A stretch of DNA of 64,000 bases, from positions 1-64,000 of the forward strand of contig NZ_PYNW01000004.1 of assembly GCF_003026105.1 (NCBI RefSeq), given 5' to 3'. The stretch comes from Photobacterium sp. GB-56. Lineage in GTDB: Bacteria > Pseudomonadota > Gammaproteobacteria > Enterobacterales > Vibrionaceae. This document shows, one piece after another, positions 7,742 through 16,233 of this stretch. The position numbers and the translations under genes are program-made. The notes below the pieces were generated by a model, which saw only the letters and a list, made by a program, of their open reading frames with translations, did not search any database and had not been told where the DNA came from. Every line of letters starts with the position of its first letter. The stretch's first letter is position 1.

Positions 7742-8026
7742 TTATTGTGGTTTTTTTTCTTCGTTTTCACGATGAATATAACCACCTATTTCTTCATCAT
7801 GATAATTAATCGACATATTACTTGCGCGAGTTTGCTGGTTAATTTCATAAATTTGAGAAGTATTCATCAAATCGCGTTGGCTTGTGTGAATGTCAACGTT
7901 CGTTGAATTTCTAGAGAATTCAACGTCAATAATAATGATTATATCGCGTATGATAAAGATAAACTCATAGGTCTTTTTTGCGTGATAAGAATGCCTATTA
8001 ATACATTGGCATAAGTGATTAGAAGG
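7742..8026 (-). pseudogene. Possible C-terminal gene fragment cut by a cassette insertion
   Basis: A minus-strand frame stays open for 95 codons from the apparent left boundary of the GNAT cassette (8028) to a TAA at 7742-7744, followed by a terminator. Its end, with SINYHDEEIGGYIHRE, looks protein-like, but there is no good start: the first ATG inside would leave only about 41 residues. It could be the tail of a gene whose front was lost when the cassette or neighbouring DNA arrived, or a chance frame. I do not recognise it. Confidence 0.3.
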
Positions 8027-8032
8027 GGTTAC

Positions 8033-8509
8033 GTGTTTACAATTAATAAAGCTGATGATTCTGATTTTGAATCGCTATACGATTTGATCTATCAAAATAT
8101 GTATCAACTACAATCCGAGCTTGGCTTACCTTGGAATGCCGAGGGTATAAAGCGCCATTATAGGGCTAAAGATAATTGGGTAATTAAAAGTGGCGATATT
8201 ATTGTTGCTGGATTTTCAATTGAAGCTAATGAAAAGTGTTTATTTATACATTCGCTACAAATTACAAAGTCAGAGCAAGGCAGTTTATTAGGCTATCGGG
8301 CATTTAAACACATAGTGAAAGAGGCTACATCACTTCGCGTTCCGTACATCAAGTGTTGTGTGTTTAGCAATAATAAGGCTAAAGAAATGTATAGTTTAGT
8401 TGGTTTTCAGAAGTTAAGTGAGTCGAAAGGAATATTGGAGCTTCAGCTTGATTTGAATGACAGGAGTAATCTATTTTTGCGTAGGTTGAGAACAGAAAAA
8501 ATTGTTTAA
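8033..8509 (+). CDS. GNAT-family N-acetyltransferase (solitary gene cassette)
   Basis: About 158 residues from the GTG at 8033, chosen because AGAAGGGG ends four bases upstream; another GTG at 8015 lacks this. FTINKADDSDFESLYDLI is the usual GNAT opening, ITKSEQGSLLGYRAFKHIVKEA covers the acetyl-CoA-binding motif A region (the usual Q/RxxGxG/A is degenerate, as SLLGYRA), and NNKAKEMYSLVGFQKLSES is the typical C-terminal block. The substrate is unknown. The gene is bounded by GTTACGT (8028-8034) on the left and an attC site six bases after its stop, the layout of an integron cassette inserted alone. Confidence 0.85.
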   Translation: MFTINKADDSDFESLYDLIYQNMYQLQSELGLPWNAEGIKRHYRAKDNWVIKSGDIIVAGFSIEANEKCLFIHSLQITKSEQGSLLGYRAFKHIVKEATSLRVPYIKCCVFSNNKAKEMYSLVGFQKLSESKGILELQLDLNDRSNLFLRRLRTEKIV

Positions 8510-8513
8510 GAGG

Positions 8514-8587
8514 GATTAACAACGCATAGCATTTTCACTATGCGCGGCTTTGGTATTTCGTTGCTCACATCTAAGCGGGCGTTATAC
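8514..8587 (+). other. attC site of the GNAT cassette
   Basis: A 74-bp site from GATTAAC (8514-8520) to GTTATAC (8581-8587). The closing TAAGCGGGCGTTATAC resembles the VCR right end and has the same R' box as the site at 608-732. Inside, CGCATAG/CTATGCG forms a stem. No integrase gene or second attC lies next to it. Confidence 0.75.
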
Positions 8588-8630
8588 GATCAAGGAGATT
8601 TTTGTCTGTACGATATTTATCAATATGGAC

Positions 8631-8966
8631 TCAGCGATTAAGCATAACCACGATCGCGATAATTGTAATGAGAGCAATGACATTGAGTACGCTATATAAG
8701 ATAGTTTTAGGCATACTAAAAGTCAGGTGGTTGAAGTCGTATTTTGTCCCAATTGAGGTGACGGCAAGAGGGAGCATAACCAGTAAGCCGAACAGCCAAC
8801 GAATATTGTTAGTCATTAAATAACCAACCTGAACTTCTGCAATAATAAAACCAATTACGGCTAATACTAATGTCGTGATAGATACGGCGAACGTACGATT
8901 GTATGAGTCCATTAATTCCGCGAATGCTTTATATTCTTCATCAGTAAAATTAGGTTGATTAGCCAT
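8631..8966 (-). CDS. Small membrane protein of unknown function
   Basis: 111 residues. A hydrophilic N-terminus (about 25 residues) precedes three hydrophobic stretches: FAVSITTLVLAVIGFIIAEV, WLFGLLVMLPLAVTSIG and TILYSVLNVIALITIIAIVV. No catalytic motif is visible and I do not recognise the family. It ends 44 bases from the attC site and is transcribed toward it. It may be a chromosomal neighbour of the insertion point or a reversed cassette gene; no attC is seen on its other side. Confidence 0.7.
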   Translation of the reverse strand: MANQPNFTDEEYKAFAELMDSYNRTFAVSITTLVLAVIGFIIAEVQVGYLMTNNIRWLFGLLVMLPLAVTSIGTKYDFNHLTFSMPKTILYSVLNVIALITIIAIVVMLNR

Positions 8967-9225
8967 ATTGTCGCTACACCTGTAGGTAATATCTTTAAAA
9001 AAGTGATGATGATTATAACGGATAATGACACCAAGATAAAAAGGACAATTGCCTGTGTATACAGCTAGCCATGAAGAAATGGCGAAATATATTATTAATT
9101 TTATTAGAAAATTTAGAATGTTTTAGAAAACATATAGCGATGTTCGGATGAATATATCTGCTTTTCTGTATAGAATTACACCGTATGCAGTGCATAGAGT
9201 TGAGTGGTTCTTAAAGGGGAAAGTG

Positions 9226-12200
9226 ATGCGAATAATGGGATCAGAACGATCGGTAGCTGGATTATATTTAATAGCGTTATTTTTTAGTTTTATGTTGTTT
9301 GGCACCGCTTACGCTAATCAAGAGAAAGATCCCATTCGTCAGCCACCGATGGTGGAAGTGATTGGTAATGGCCCTTTAGTTCCGCAATCTCACCACCAAT
9401 CAATTCCAATTAACTTTATGAATCTTGATAAAGTTGATGTTGAAATTTTACATATAACTGATCCCGACACCTTTTTAAATGACAGTTACCTATTAGATAA
9501 CCTAAGCCCTTATGGTTTAGAGCGTTTACAACACGCTTATGAAAGTGTTTATGCTGATCGTTTTACACTGCCACCAAGCAAGTTAAATCAACAAACTGCA
9601 GCACGTATCCCTCTTTCACATCATTTGCCGTCAGGTTGGTATGTTGTGGTGTTAAAGGCACCTGGCGCGTTTGATGAGCTAAAAGTTAAACATGTGTTAT
9701 TAACAGATATTGGTATTCAAGCACGGTTAAATACCCACCAAGCGAGTTTTTCTGTGTCACGTTTATCAACGGGTGACGCTGTTACTTCAGGTAGCGTTGA
9801 TATTTATCGCGATCATAAACTGTTTAGAACAGCACCCATCGACCATAAAGGTGAAGCTAACTTTGATATTGTGGCGAAAAACACCGATATCGTTATTGCT
9901 CGTACTAATAAAACAACAGCAGAACGCCAACTCGCTCCTTCATTACAACATAAGTCACAACAAGAGATCGGTATTTTACCTCTGCGTGAAGCGCCCTTAG
10001 ATTTATCGGATAGCAAAGTAGGAGGGCGAGCTTATCAACCTTATGAAGCGTTTATTTACAGCAACCGTGATTTGGTTAAGCCGGGTGAATCATTACCGTT
10101 AAATATTTTGCTGCGTGATCAAGACGGTCTGGCGATTAAAGATCAGCCGATCACATTAACGGTATTAGATCCACGTAATGATGTTGTGTTATCTGAGCAA
10201 CTCTCTCCGCAAGCAGCGAGTTTTTATTCTAAGCAACTGAACACGACATCTAGTTGGCGTACGGGGCGCTATACCGTTGAAGTAAGGCTCGATCCTGAAG
10301 CGCAAAAGCCGATCAGCCAATATTTTTTCGAATTGGAAGAGTTTGTTCCTGAGCGAATGGATTTAACCTTTTCCGATCCTGCAAAGCTTGTTATGGCGGG
10401 CAGTCAAACCAAGGTTGAACTAAATGGGCGCTATCTATTTGGTAGCCCAGCGGCAGGTAATAAAGTTACTGCCGAGGTTATGTATAACCCAACGTCGAGC
10501 TTTAGCGGTAAATACAGTGATTATCGAGTCGGTAAGCGATTTTCATTGGCTAGCCGTTATCAGCAATTAGATAAGCAAACATTATCAGCAGAAGGGAAAG
10601 CAGAGATAGTTTTACCGACACCTTCTGCTGCTAAAATTCAATCACCAGTTAATGCGGTCGTTAATTTCAGTTTATTAGAAACGGGTGGGGCCGCTGTACA
10701 ACGGGATTTACGTTACACGGTGTGGAAAGATAGTCCAATAGCTGGAGTAAAGCCGCTGCAAAAAAGTGTCGGTTATGATGCTAACCCTCAATTTGATATC
10801 GCACTATTAAGCCATGATGGTCAACATCGTCTTGCTGGTGATTTGACCGTAAAAGTGGATTACGATCAGGGGCCTTATTATTGGTTATATGAGCAAGGTG
10901 TTGGTTGGCAGCGTAAGAAACAAGCGCGTTGGAAATCGATCTCTTCGCAAACGATTCATGTTGAAGCAGGTAAAAGTCATCGATTATCTTTTGCGACTAA
11001 ATGGGGTCAGTACCGTATTACAGTGACTGATCAAGCGAGTAAAACCGTTACTGAATATCAATTCTATGCCGGTTGGTATGATGGTTATCAGCAAATAAAA
11101 GCCAAGCCTGAACATCTTGATATTGCTTTTGATCAATCACGTTATCACGTAGGTGAAAATATCCGTTCAGCGATCACCGCACCAATTGCAGGTAGCTTAT
11201 TAGTGACGCTAGAAACAGATAAAGTGATTTGGTCGCAACGCACTAAGATAACGAAAGGCAAACAAGATATTGAGATCCCACTGCCACAGGGACTAAATCG
11301 TCACGATATTTATTTAACCGCTACGCTAACAGGTAATGTTGATAATGCGCCGAAACGTTATTTTGGCATTAAGCCAGTTAAGCTTAATCGTGAGGCGCGA
11401 AAACTCTCAATCAAAGCGACAATGCCGCCAATTATTCGTCCGTTAACGACCTTAGATATCCCAATTACTGTTGCTGGTATTGAGAAGCAACAAAATGATA
11501 ATACTTGGGTAACGGTTTCGCTGGTGGATAAAGGCATTATTAACCTCAGCCGTTTTAAACCACAAGATCCGTTTAACTACTTCTTTGCACAGCGTCGTTA
11601 TAGCGCGGATGTGGTTGATCTGTATTCACGTCTTTATGATTTGCGTCCCAATCCCTTTGCTCAATCTCGTTTCGGCAGCGATAGCGTTACGCGTACTGAT
11701 AATAAAAACGACGATCTCGTTGAAAGTAAAACCGTTATTTTGATGTCCAAATCGATAAAGGTTAACAACGGCAAGGCGAACGTGAAATTAGCTATCCCTG
11801 ATTACAATGGTGAAGGGCAGTTAATTATTACGACATTTAACGATTCGCAAGTGGGTCGAAGTGTATCAAGTAATAAAATTGCAGCTCCCGTTGTCGCTGA
11901 ATTAAGTATTCCTCGTTTTCTCGTAGCGGGAGACAAATCGAGTGTTACGGTAGATATTCACAATATTAGTGGAACAGCGCAGACGTTATCACTGGCATTG
12001 AGCGCTAACAAAGGCGTGAACTTAGCGATTTCACTACTGCCTGCTAAGGTGACATTACAAGATGGCGAGCATATAAGTTACAACGTCCCGTTTACGGTTG
12101 ACTCACCAATAGTTGTTAACCGTGCAGAGTTCAAACTGCAAGCACACTCGCTGTCACAAAACAGCAACAATCAGATCCATATTGATCGTTCATGGACAAC

Positions 12201-13854
12201 ACCGATCAAGTCAGTAATGCCGTGGGTTTATAAGATGCATTCGGATCTGTTAGAGCCGCAACAAAAGCTGACAGTGACATCATCATTGTGGCAAGGGCTT
12301 GATACGATTCCAGATCAATTAGGCTTTGCTTATATCAGCCAAACACCGATGCTAAGCGTGATAGAGCAAGCAAGAGATCTTTATCAATATCCGTATGGCT
12401 GTGCAGAGCAAATAACCAGTAAAGCATTACCGTATTTATATGATTTACCAGAATTAACCCGCTTTAAAAAAGCCGCGTTTGAGCAGCGATTGAAAGCGCA
12501 AGGAAAAGCACCGAATGCTGAAGCGATGCCATCTGATAGGGATATGATTTATCAAGCGATAATGAACTTGAAACCAATGCAAACATCACAAGGTGGTTTT
12601 TCGTTATGGCCAAGTGATGGCTATAGCAGTCGTGTTAACGATCAGCCTTGGTTAACTGTTTATGTGACGGACTTTTTGCTACGTGCTGATAAAAAATTTC
12701 CAAATATAGTACCGAAAGCCATGCTGAAACGAGCGCAAGACGAGATCCTCGAATATGTGAAGAACCCAACACGCATGAAGCAATGGGCGTATAACCAACA
12801 AAATGCGGATAGTGCATTAACCTATGCGGCATATGTGTTGTCTCAACAAGGACTGCTCCAGTGGAGCGATATTGATAATTTAGGTCTTAAACTCTTCCCA
12901 TCTGGACTAAGTGAATTACAGCTTGCGGCAAGTTATGCCAATGTGGGCGATAGTGATAAGGCATTAGCACTGTTAAATAATTACCATACGGTTAAACGTT
13001 ACAGCAGCTATTTTCAAGATTATGGATCTAACCTGCGTGATAGCGCCTTGTCTGTATTGATTTTGCAGCAACTAAAGTCGAATAGTATTTTGGCTCATAA
13101 AGCGGCGGAAATTCAAAAGCAGTTGTTAGAACAACTTGTTGCAGAGTCGGGCGATAAATTGTGGTTGAGCACCCAAGAGCGCGGTGCATTGTTACAAGCT
13201 GCGATATTGACCCAAACATTGAATAAAGATCAGCCGTTTGATGTGACAATTAATGGTCATGATCAGCAACATACGGGTCCATTTTCAGTACCATTAACGG
13301 AAGGATTAACAATTACCAACCATAATACCAAGCCGCTGTACGTTAAGTTACAGGGTGAGGGATACCAGCAACGCAATAAAGCGGTATCAAATAGTGATAA
13401 TCCGTTGAATACATTGAAAGTGAATACGCTTTCACGCTCTGTTTATCAATTAGACGGCAAGCCATTTACTGGAAATACAGTAAAAGTTGGTCAGCGGTTA
13501 TTGGTTGTATTGAATGTTAATCTCAACCAGCGAGTTAATGAAGGGTTACTGTCTAAGATGATCCCAGCAGGTTTTGTGTTAGAAAACCCTGCACTTAATC
13601 AAGGGCTTGATGTAGCAGCATTAGCACCCAAAGGTGTGACATTAAGTTCACCAGAGCATAGTGAATATCGTAATGACCGTTATGTAATTTCTCAGTCATT
13701 TGATAAGGATAAAACCTATTCATTTGCGTATTTACTTCGTGCTGAAGTACCGGGAACCTTTACTATTCCGCCAATTTACATGGAGTCGATGTACCAGCCA
13801 TCACAACATGCTGTGTACTGGCCTAAGCAAGACATGGTAACCATTGAAAAGTAA
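9226..13854 (+). CDS. Bacterial alpha-2-macroglobulin with thioester
   Basis: About 1,542 residues from the ATG at 9226, preceded by AAAGGGG; an upstream ATG at 9148 has no ribosome site. The N-terminus is a signal peptide ending at GTAYA without a lipobox cysteine, unlike the lipoprotein YfhM of E. coli. The thioester motif CAEQ (Cys about 1059) is in YPYGCAEQITSKALPYL, and MG-domain and bait-region sequence precedes it. These periplasmic proteins trap attacking proteases covalently. The gene overlaps pbpC by 11 bases, the partnership known from E. coli yfhM-pbpC, suggesting a joint role in defence and repair of a breached envelope. Confidence 0.95.
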   Translation: MRIMGSERSVAGLYLIALFFSFMLFGTAYANQEKDPIRQPPMVEVIGNGPLVPQSHHQSIPINFMNLDKVDVEILHITDPDTFLNDSYLLDNLSPYGLERLQHAYESVYADRFTLPPSKLNQQTAARIPLSHHLPSGWYVVVLKAPGAFDELKVKHVLLTDIGIQARLNTHQASFSVSRLSTGDAVTSGSVDIYRDHKLFRTAPIDHKGEANFDIVAKNTDIVIARTNKTTAERQLAPSLQHKSQQEIGILPLREAPLDLSDSKVGGRAYQPYEAFIYSNRDLVKPGESLPLNILLRDQDGLAIKDQPITLTVLDPRNDVVLSEQLSPQAASFYSKQLNTTSSWRTGRYTVEVRLDPEAQKPISQYFFELEEFVPERMDLTFSDPAKLVMAGSQTKVELNGRYLFGSPAAGNKVTAEVMYNPTSSFSGKYSDYRVGKRFSLASRYQQLDKQTLSAEGKAEIVLPTPSAAKIQSPVNAVVNFSLLETGGAAVQRDLRYTVWKDSPIAGVKPLQKSVGYDANPQFDIALLSHDGQHRLAGDLTVKVDYDQGPYYWLYEQGVGWQRKKQARWKSISSQTIHVEAGKSHRLSFATKWGQYRITVTDQASKTVTEYQFYAGWYDGYQQIKAKPEHLDIAFDQSRYHVGENIRSAITAPIAGSLLVTLETDKVIWSQRTKITKGKQDIEIPLPQGLNRHDIYLTATLTGNVDNAPKRYFGIKPVKLNREARKLSIKATMPPIIRPLTTLDIPITVAGIEKQQNDNTWVTVSLVDKGIINLSRFKPQDPFNYFFAQRRYSADVVDLYSRLYDLRPNPFAQSRFGSDSVTRTDNKNDDLVESKTVILMSKSIKVNNGKANVKLAIPDYNGEGQLIITTFNDSQVGRSVSSNKIAAPVVAELSIPRFLVAGDKSSVTVDIHNISGTAQTLSLALSANKGVNLAISLLPAKVTLQDGEHISYNVPFTVDSPIVVNRAEFKLQAHSLSQNSNNQIHIDRSWTTPIKSVMPWVYKMHSDLLEPQQKLTVTSSLWQGLDTIPDQLGFAYISQTPMLSVIEQARDLYQYPYGCAEQITSKALPYLYDLPELTRFKKAAFEQRLKAQGKAPNAEAMPSDRDMIYQAIMNLKPMQTSQGGFSLWPSDGYSSRVNDQPWLTVYVTDFLLRADKKFPNIVPKAMLKRAQDEILEYVKNPTRMKQWAYNQQNADSALTYAAYVLSQQGLLQWSDIDNLGLKLFPSGLSELQLAASYANVGDSDKALALLNNYHTVKRYSSYFQDYGSNLRDSALSVLILQQLKSNSILAHKAAEIQKQLLEQLVAESGDKLWLSTQERGALLQAAILTQTLNKDQPFDVTINGHDQQHTGPFSVPLTEGLTITNHNTKPLYVKLQGEGYQQRNKAVSNSDNPLNTLKVNTLSRSVYQLDGKPFTGNTVKVGQRLLVVLNVNLNQRVNEGLLSKMIPAGFVLENPALNQGLDVAALAPKGVTLSSPEHSEYRNDRYVISQSFDKDKTYSFAYLLRAEVPGTFTIPPIYMESMYQPSQHAVYWPKQDMVTIEK

Positions 13855-16078
13855 TTATTTTGCGCAACAGCCTGCATCACGTTATAAAACGTGGATGCGG
13901 GCTTGTTGTATAACCATTGTATTATTAGCTACTTGTGGTGTGGTGCTGAATTACGTATTTCCATTACCGCCACTTTATCCGAATGGCTCTGCGGTTGTTA
14001 TTAAAAGCCAAGAGGGAGAGGTACTGCGAGCATTTGCAGATATGCAAGGGGTGCGTCGAACGCAACTAACATCACCGGATCAAGTTGATCCTTTTTATCG
14101 ACAAGCGTTATTAACCTATGAAGATCGATGGTTCTATTTCCATCCCGGGTTTAACCCTTTTTCGATCTTTCGGGCTGCATGGCAATGGGGGGTTAATGGG
14201 CATGTGGTCTCTGGTGGCTCAACATTAACCATGCAAGTTGCCCGTTTAATCTCACCGCATTCACGTTCGTTATCAGGCAAACTAACCCAGTTATTTCGAG
14301 CGCTTCAATTAGAGTGGTTTTTTAGTAAAGAGCAGATCTTAACCTTATATTTAAATCTTGCCCCGTTTGGCGGCAATATCGAAGGGGTTGAGGCTGCGGC
14401 GCAACGTTACTTTGGAAAGTCTGCGCAATTGCTCACAAAGTCAGAAGCGGCATTACTGGTGGTATTACCGCAAAAACCATCGTTATATCGCCCAGACCGT
14501 TTCCCTGAACGTGCAAAAGCGATGCGTAATAAAGTGCTTGAACGATTAGTGCGTTATAACAAGCTCGATCAATACAGTGCGAACTTTTTGCAACAGGAAC
14601 CTGTCGTTGTTGCCCCTTATTTTCAACCACTGCAAGCGCCATTATTGAGCCGTATGCTACAGCAAGGTTATCCGCACCAAGCGGTGATTCAAACCACTAT
14701 TCGAGCGGATATTCAAAAGCGAATTCAGCGACTGCTCACGACGGTTTCTCAACGCTTACCAGCTAAAAACTCTGCGGCTATCGTTGTGGTTGATAATGCG
14801 TCTGCCAGTGTTATTGCCTATCAAGGCTCGGCGGATTTTAATGATGTTAGCCGATTTTCTTATGTTGATATGGTGCAAGCGGTTCGATCACCAGGTTCAA
14901 CGTTAAAACCATTCATTTATGGTACGGCTCTTGATCTTGGGATCATTCATTCTCAAAGTTTACTCAGTGATATTCCGTCATCGTTTTCAGGCTATAAGCC
15001 ACAAAACTTAAATGGCAAATTTCAAGGCGCAGTGAGTATGAGTGAAGCATTAAAGCAGTCACTGAACATTCCTTTAATACAAGTTTTTAATAAAGAAACA
15101 CCAGAGGTTTTTGATCAAAAACTGCAACAAGCTGGGATTCAATTACAGCATAAAAAATCAAATTTAGCGGTGGGATTAGGCGGGACAGGAACCAATTTAA
15201 TTACACTGGCAGCTATGTACCGAACACTGGCAACGAATGGGCAATATCAGCCTTTACAACTGCTACAAAATGCCAAATCCGTTGTGAGTAAACCGCTCCT
15301 TTCACCGGCTTCAAGTTGGATTATTTTTAAAACACTGAGTGAAATAAGCGCGCCAGATAGAGTCGTACCATCGATAAGACGTCAAATTGCTTGGAAAACA
15401 GGAACCAGCTATGGTTATCGTGATTTTTGGTCGATAGGCGTTAGCCCAGATTTTACAGTTGGCGTGTGGATAGGTCGTCCAGACTCTAGCCCTGTTGTGG
15501 GTTATTTAGGCGCGACACAAGCCGCACCTATTATGTTTGATGCCTTTGATCAGTTACCCCGCGATCAACACCAACGAATAAAACTTAAAGACGTTGTGAC
15601 AAAGACCATTTGTTGGCCGAGTGGGCGTGATAAACAAATTACGCCTCGTGCACAATGTGTTTCGCAAAGAAAAGCCTATACCGTAAGAGGAATTACCCCA
15701 CCCACGTTGGAAACCGATGGACGTTTTTTACTTCCAAGTTTGGATACGGCTCAAACAACGTGGCCGAAACGTCTAGCAAATTGGCAACAGCAACGTGGAG
15801 GTATTTCAACGTCTAAAGGGAAAGATGATTCACATAAGGATAACGGAAATGTTGCGCCATATATCAAGCAACTAGTAACAGGGCAGCATTACTATAAAGA
15901 TCAATTAGACGTATTACCGCTACAAACGCTAGATGAAAACGTAAAGGTTGATTGGTATGTTAATAACCAACCATTTACTGGTAATGAAATTAAATTAGTG
16001 GATTACTCGGGTAAGGTGCGTATCACTGCTTGTATTAATGGAGTATGTGATAAACGTGAAATTGTTGTTCATCCGTAA
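13844..16078 (+). CDS. pbpC: Penicillin-binding protein 1C (peptidoglycan glycosyltransferase/transpeptidase)
   Basis: 744 residues from a TTG at 13844 that overlaps the end of the macroglobulin gene. One N-terminal membrane segment (ACCITIVLLATCGVVLNYVF) anchors it in the inner membrane. The GT51 domain shows EDRWFYFHPGFNP and GGSTLTMQVAR; the transpeptidase domain shows SPGSTLKPF (active Ser about 352, Lys about 355), SLNIP and KTGTS. The last 90 residues are the BiPBP_C domain of PbpC proteins, with a Cys pair in TACINGVCD. It polymerises and may crosslink peptidoglycan at repair sites. Coupling to the macroglobulin gene matches the E. coli arrangement. Confidence 0.95.
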   Translation: MKSNYFAQQPASRYKTWMRACCITIVLLATCGVVLNYVFPLPPLYPNGSAVVIKSQEGEVLRAFADMQGVRRTQLTSPDQVDPFYRQALLTYEDRWFYFHPGFNPFSIFRAAWQWGVNGHVVSGGSTLTMQVARLISPHSRSLSGKLTQLFRALQLEWFFSKEQILTLYLNLAPFGGNIEGVEAAAQRYFGKSAQLLTKSEAALLVVLPQKPSLYRPDRFPERAKAMRNKVLERLVRYNKLDQYSANFLQQEPVVVAPYFQPLQAPLLSRMLQQGYPHQAVIQTTIRADIQKRIQRLLTTVSQRLPAKNSAAIVVVDNASASVIAYQGSADFNDVSRFSYVDMVQAVRSPGSTLKPFIYGTALDLGIIHSQSLLSDIPSSFSGYKPQNLNGKFQGAVSMSEALKQSLNIPLIQVFNKETPEVFDQKLQQAGIQLQHKKSNLAVGLGGTGTNLITLAAMYRTLATNGQYQPLQLLQNAKSVVSKPLLSPASSWIIFKTLSEISAPDRVVPSIRRQIAWKTGTSYGYRDFWSIGVSPDFTVGVWIGRPDSSPVVGYLGATQAAPIMFDAFDQLPRDQHQRIKLKDVVTKTICWPSGRDKQITPRAQCVSQRKAYTVRGITPPTLETDGRFLLPSLDTAQTTWPKRLANWQQQRGGISTSKGKDDSHKDNGNVAPYIKQLVTGQHYYKDQLDVLPLQTLDENVKVDWYVNNQPFTGNEIKLVDYSGKVRITACINGVCDKREIVVHP

Positions 16079-16085
16079 TCGAAAG

Positions 16086-16124
16086 CGTCAAGAAAACAGT
16101 GTTTATTAAGTGGTGTTTTTGACG
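16086..16124 (+). terminator. Possible terminator after pbpC
   Basis: CGTCAAGAAAACA pairs imperfectly with TGTTTTTGACG just after the pbpC stop, followed by TTTATTT. Weak. Confidence 0.4.
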
Positions 16125-16233
16125 GTTTATTTAAAAATAAATTATTACAAATCAAATAGATAAATTAATTCTAAATTGTATTGTTATTGTTTATATTTCG
16201 CCAAATACATATTATTAACATTGTGCGAAAATA

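Noticed and set aside
8602-8823. Plus-strand frame starting with TTG after AAGGAG, right after the attC site
   Set aside because: The ribosome-like sequence is attractive, but the frame is antisense to a protein with clean membrane helices on the minus strand; the site may be a leftover of a former next cassette.
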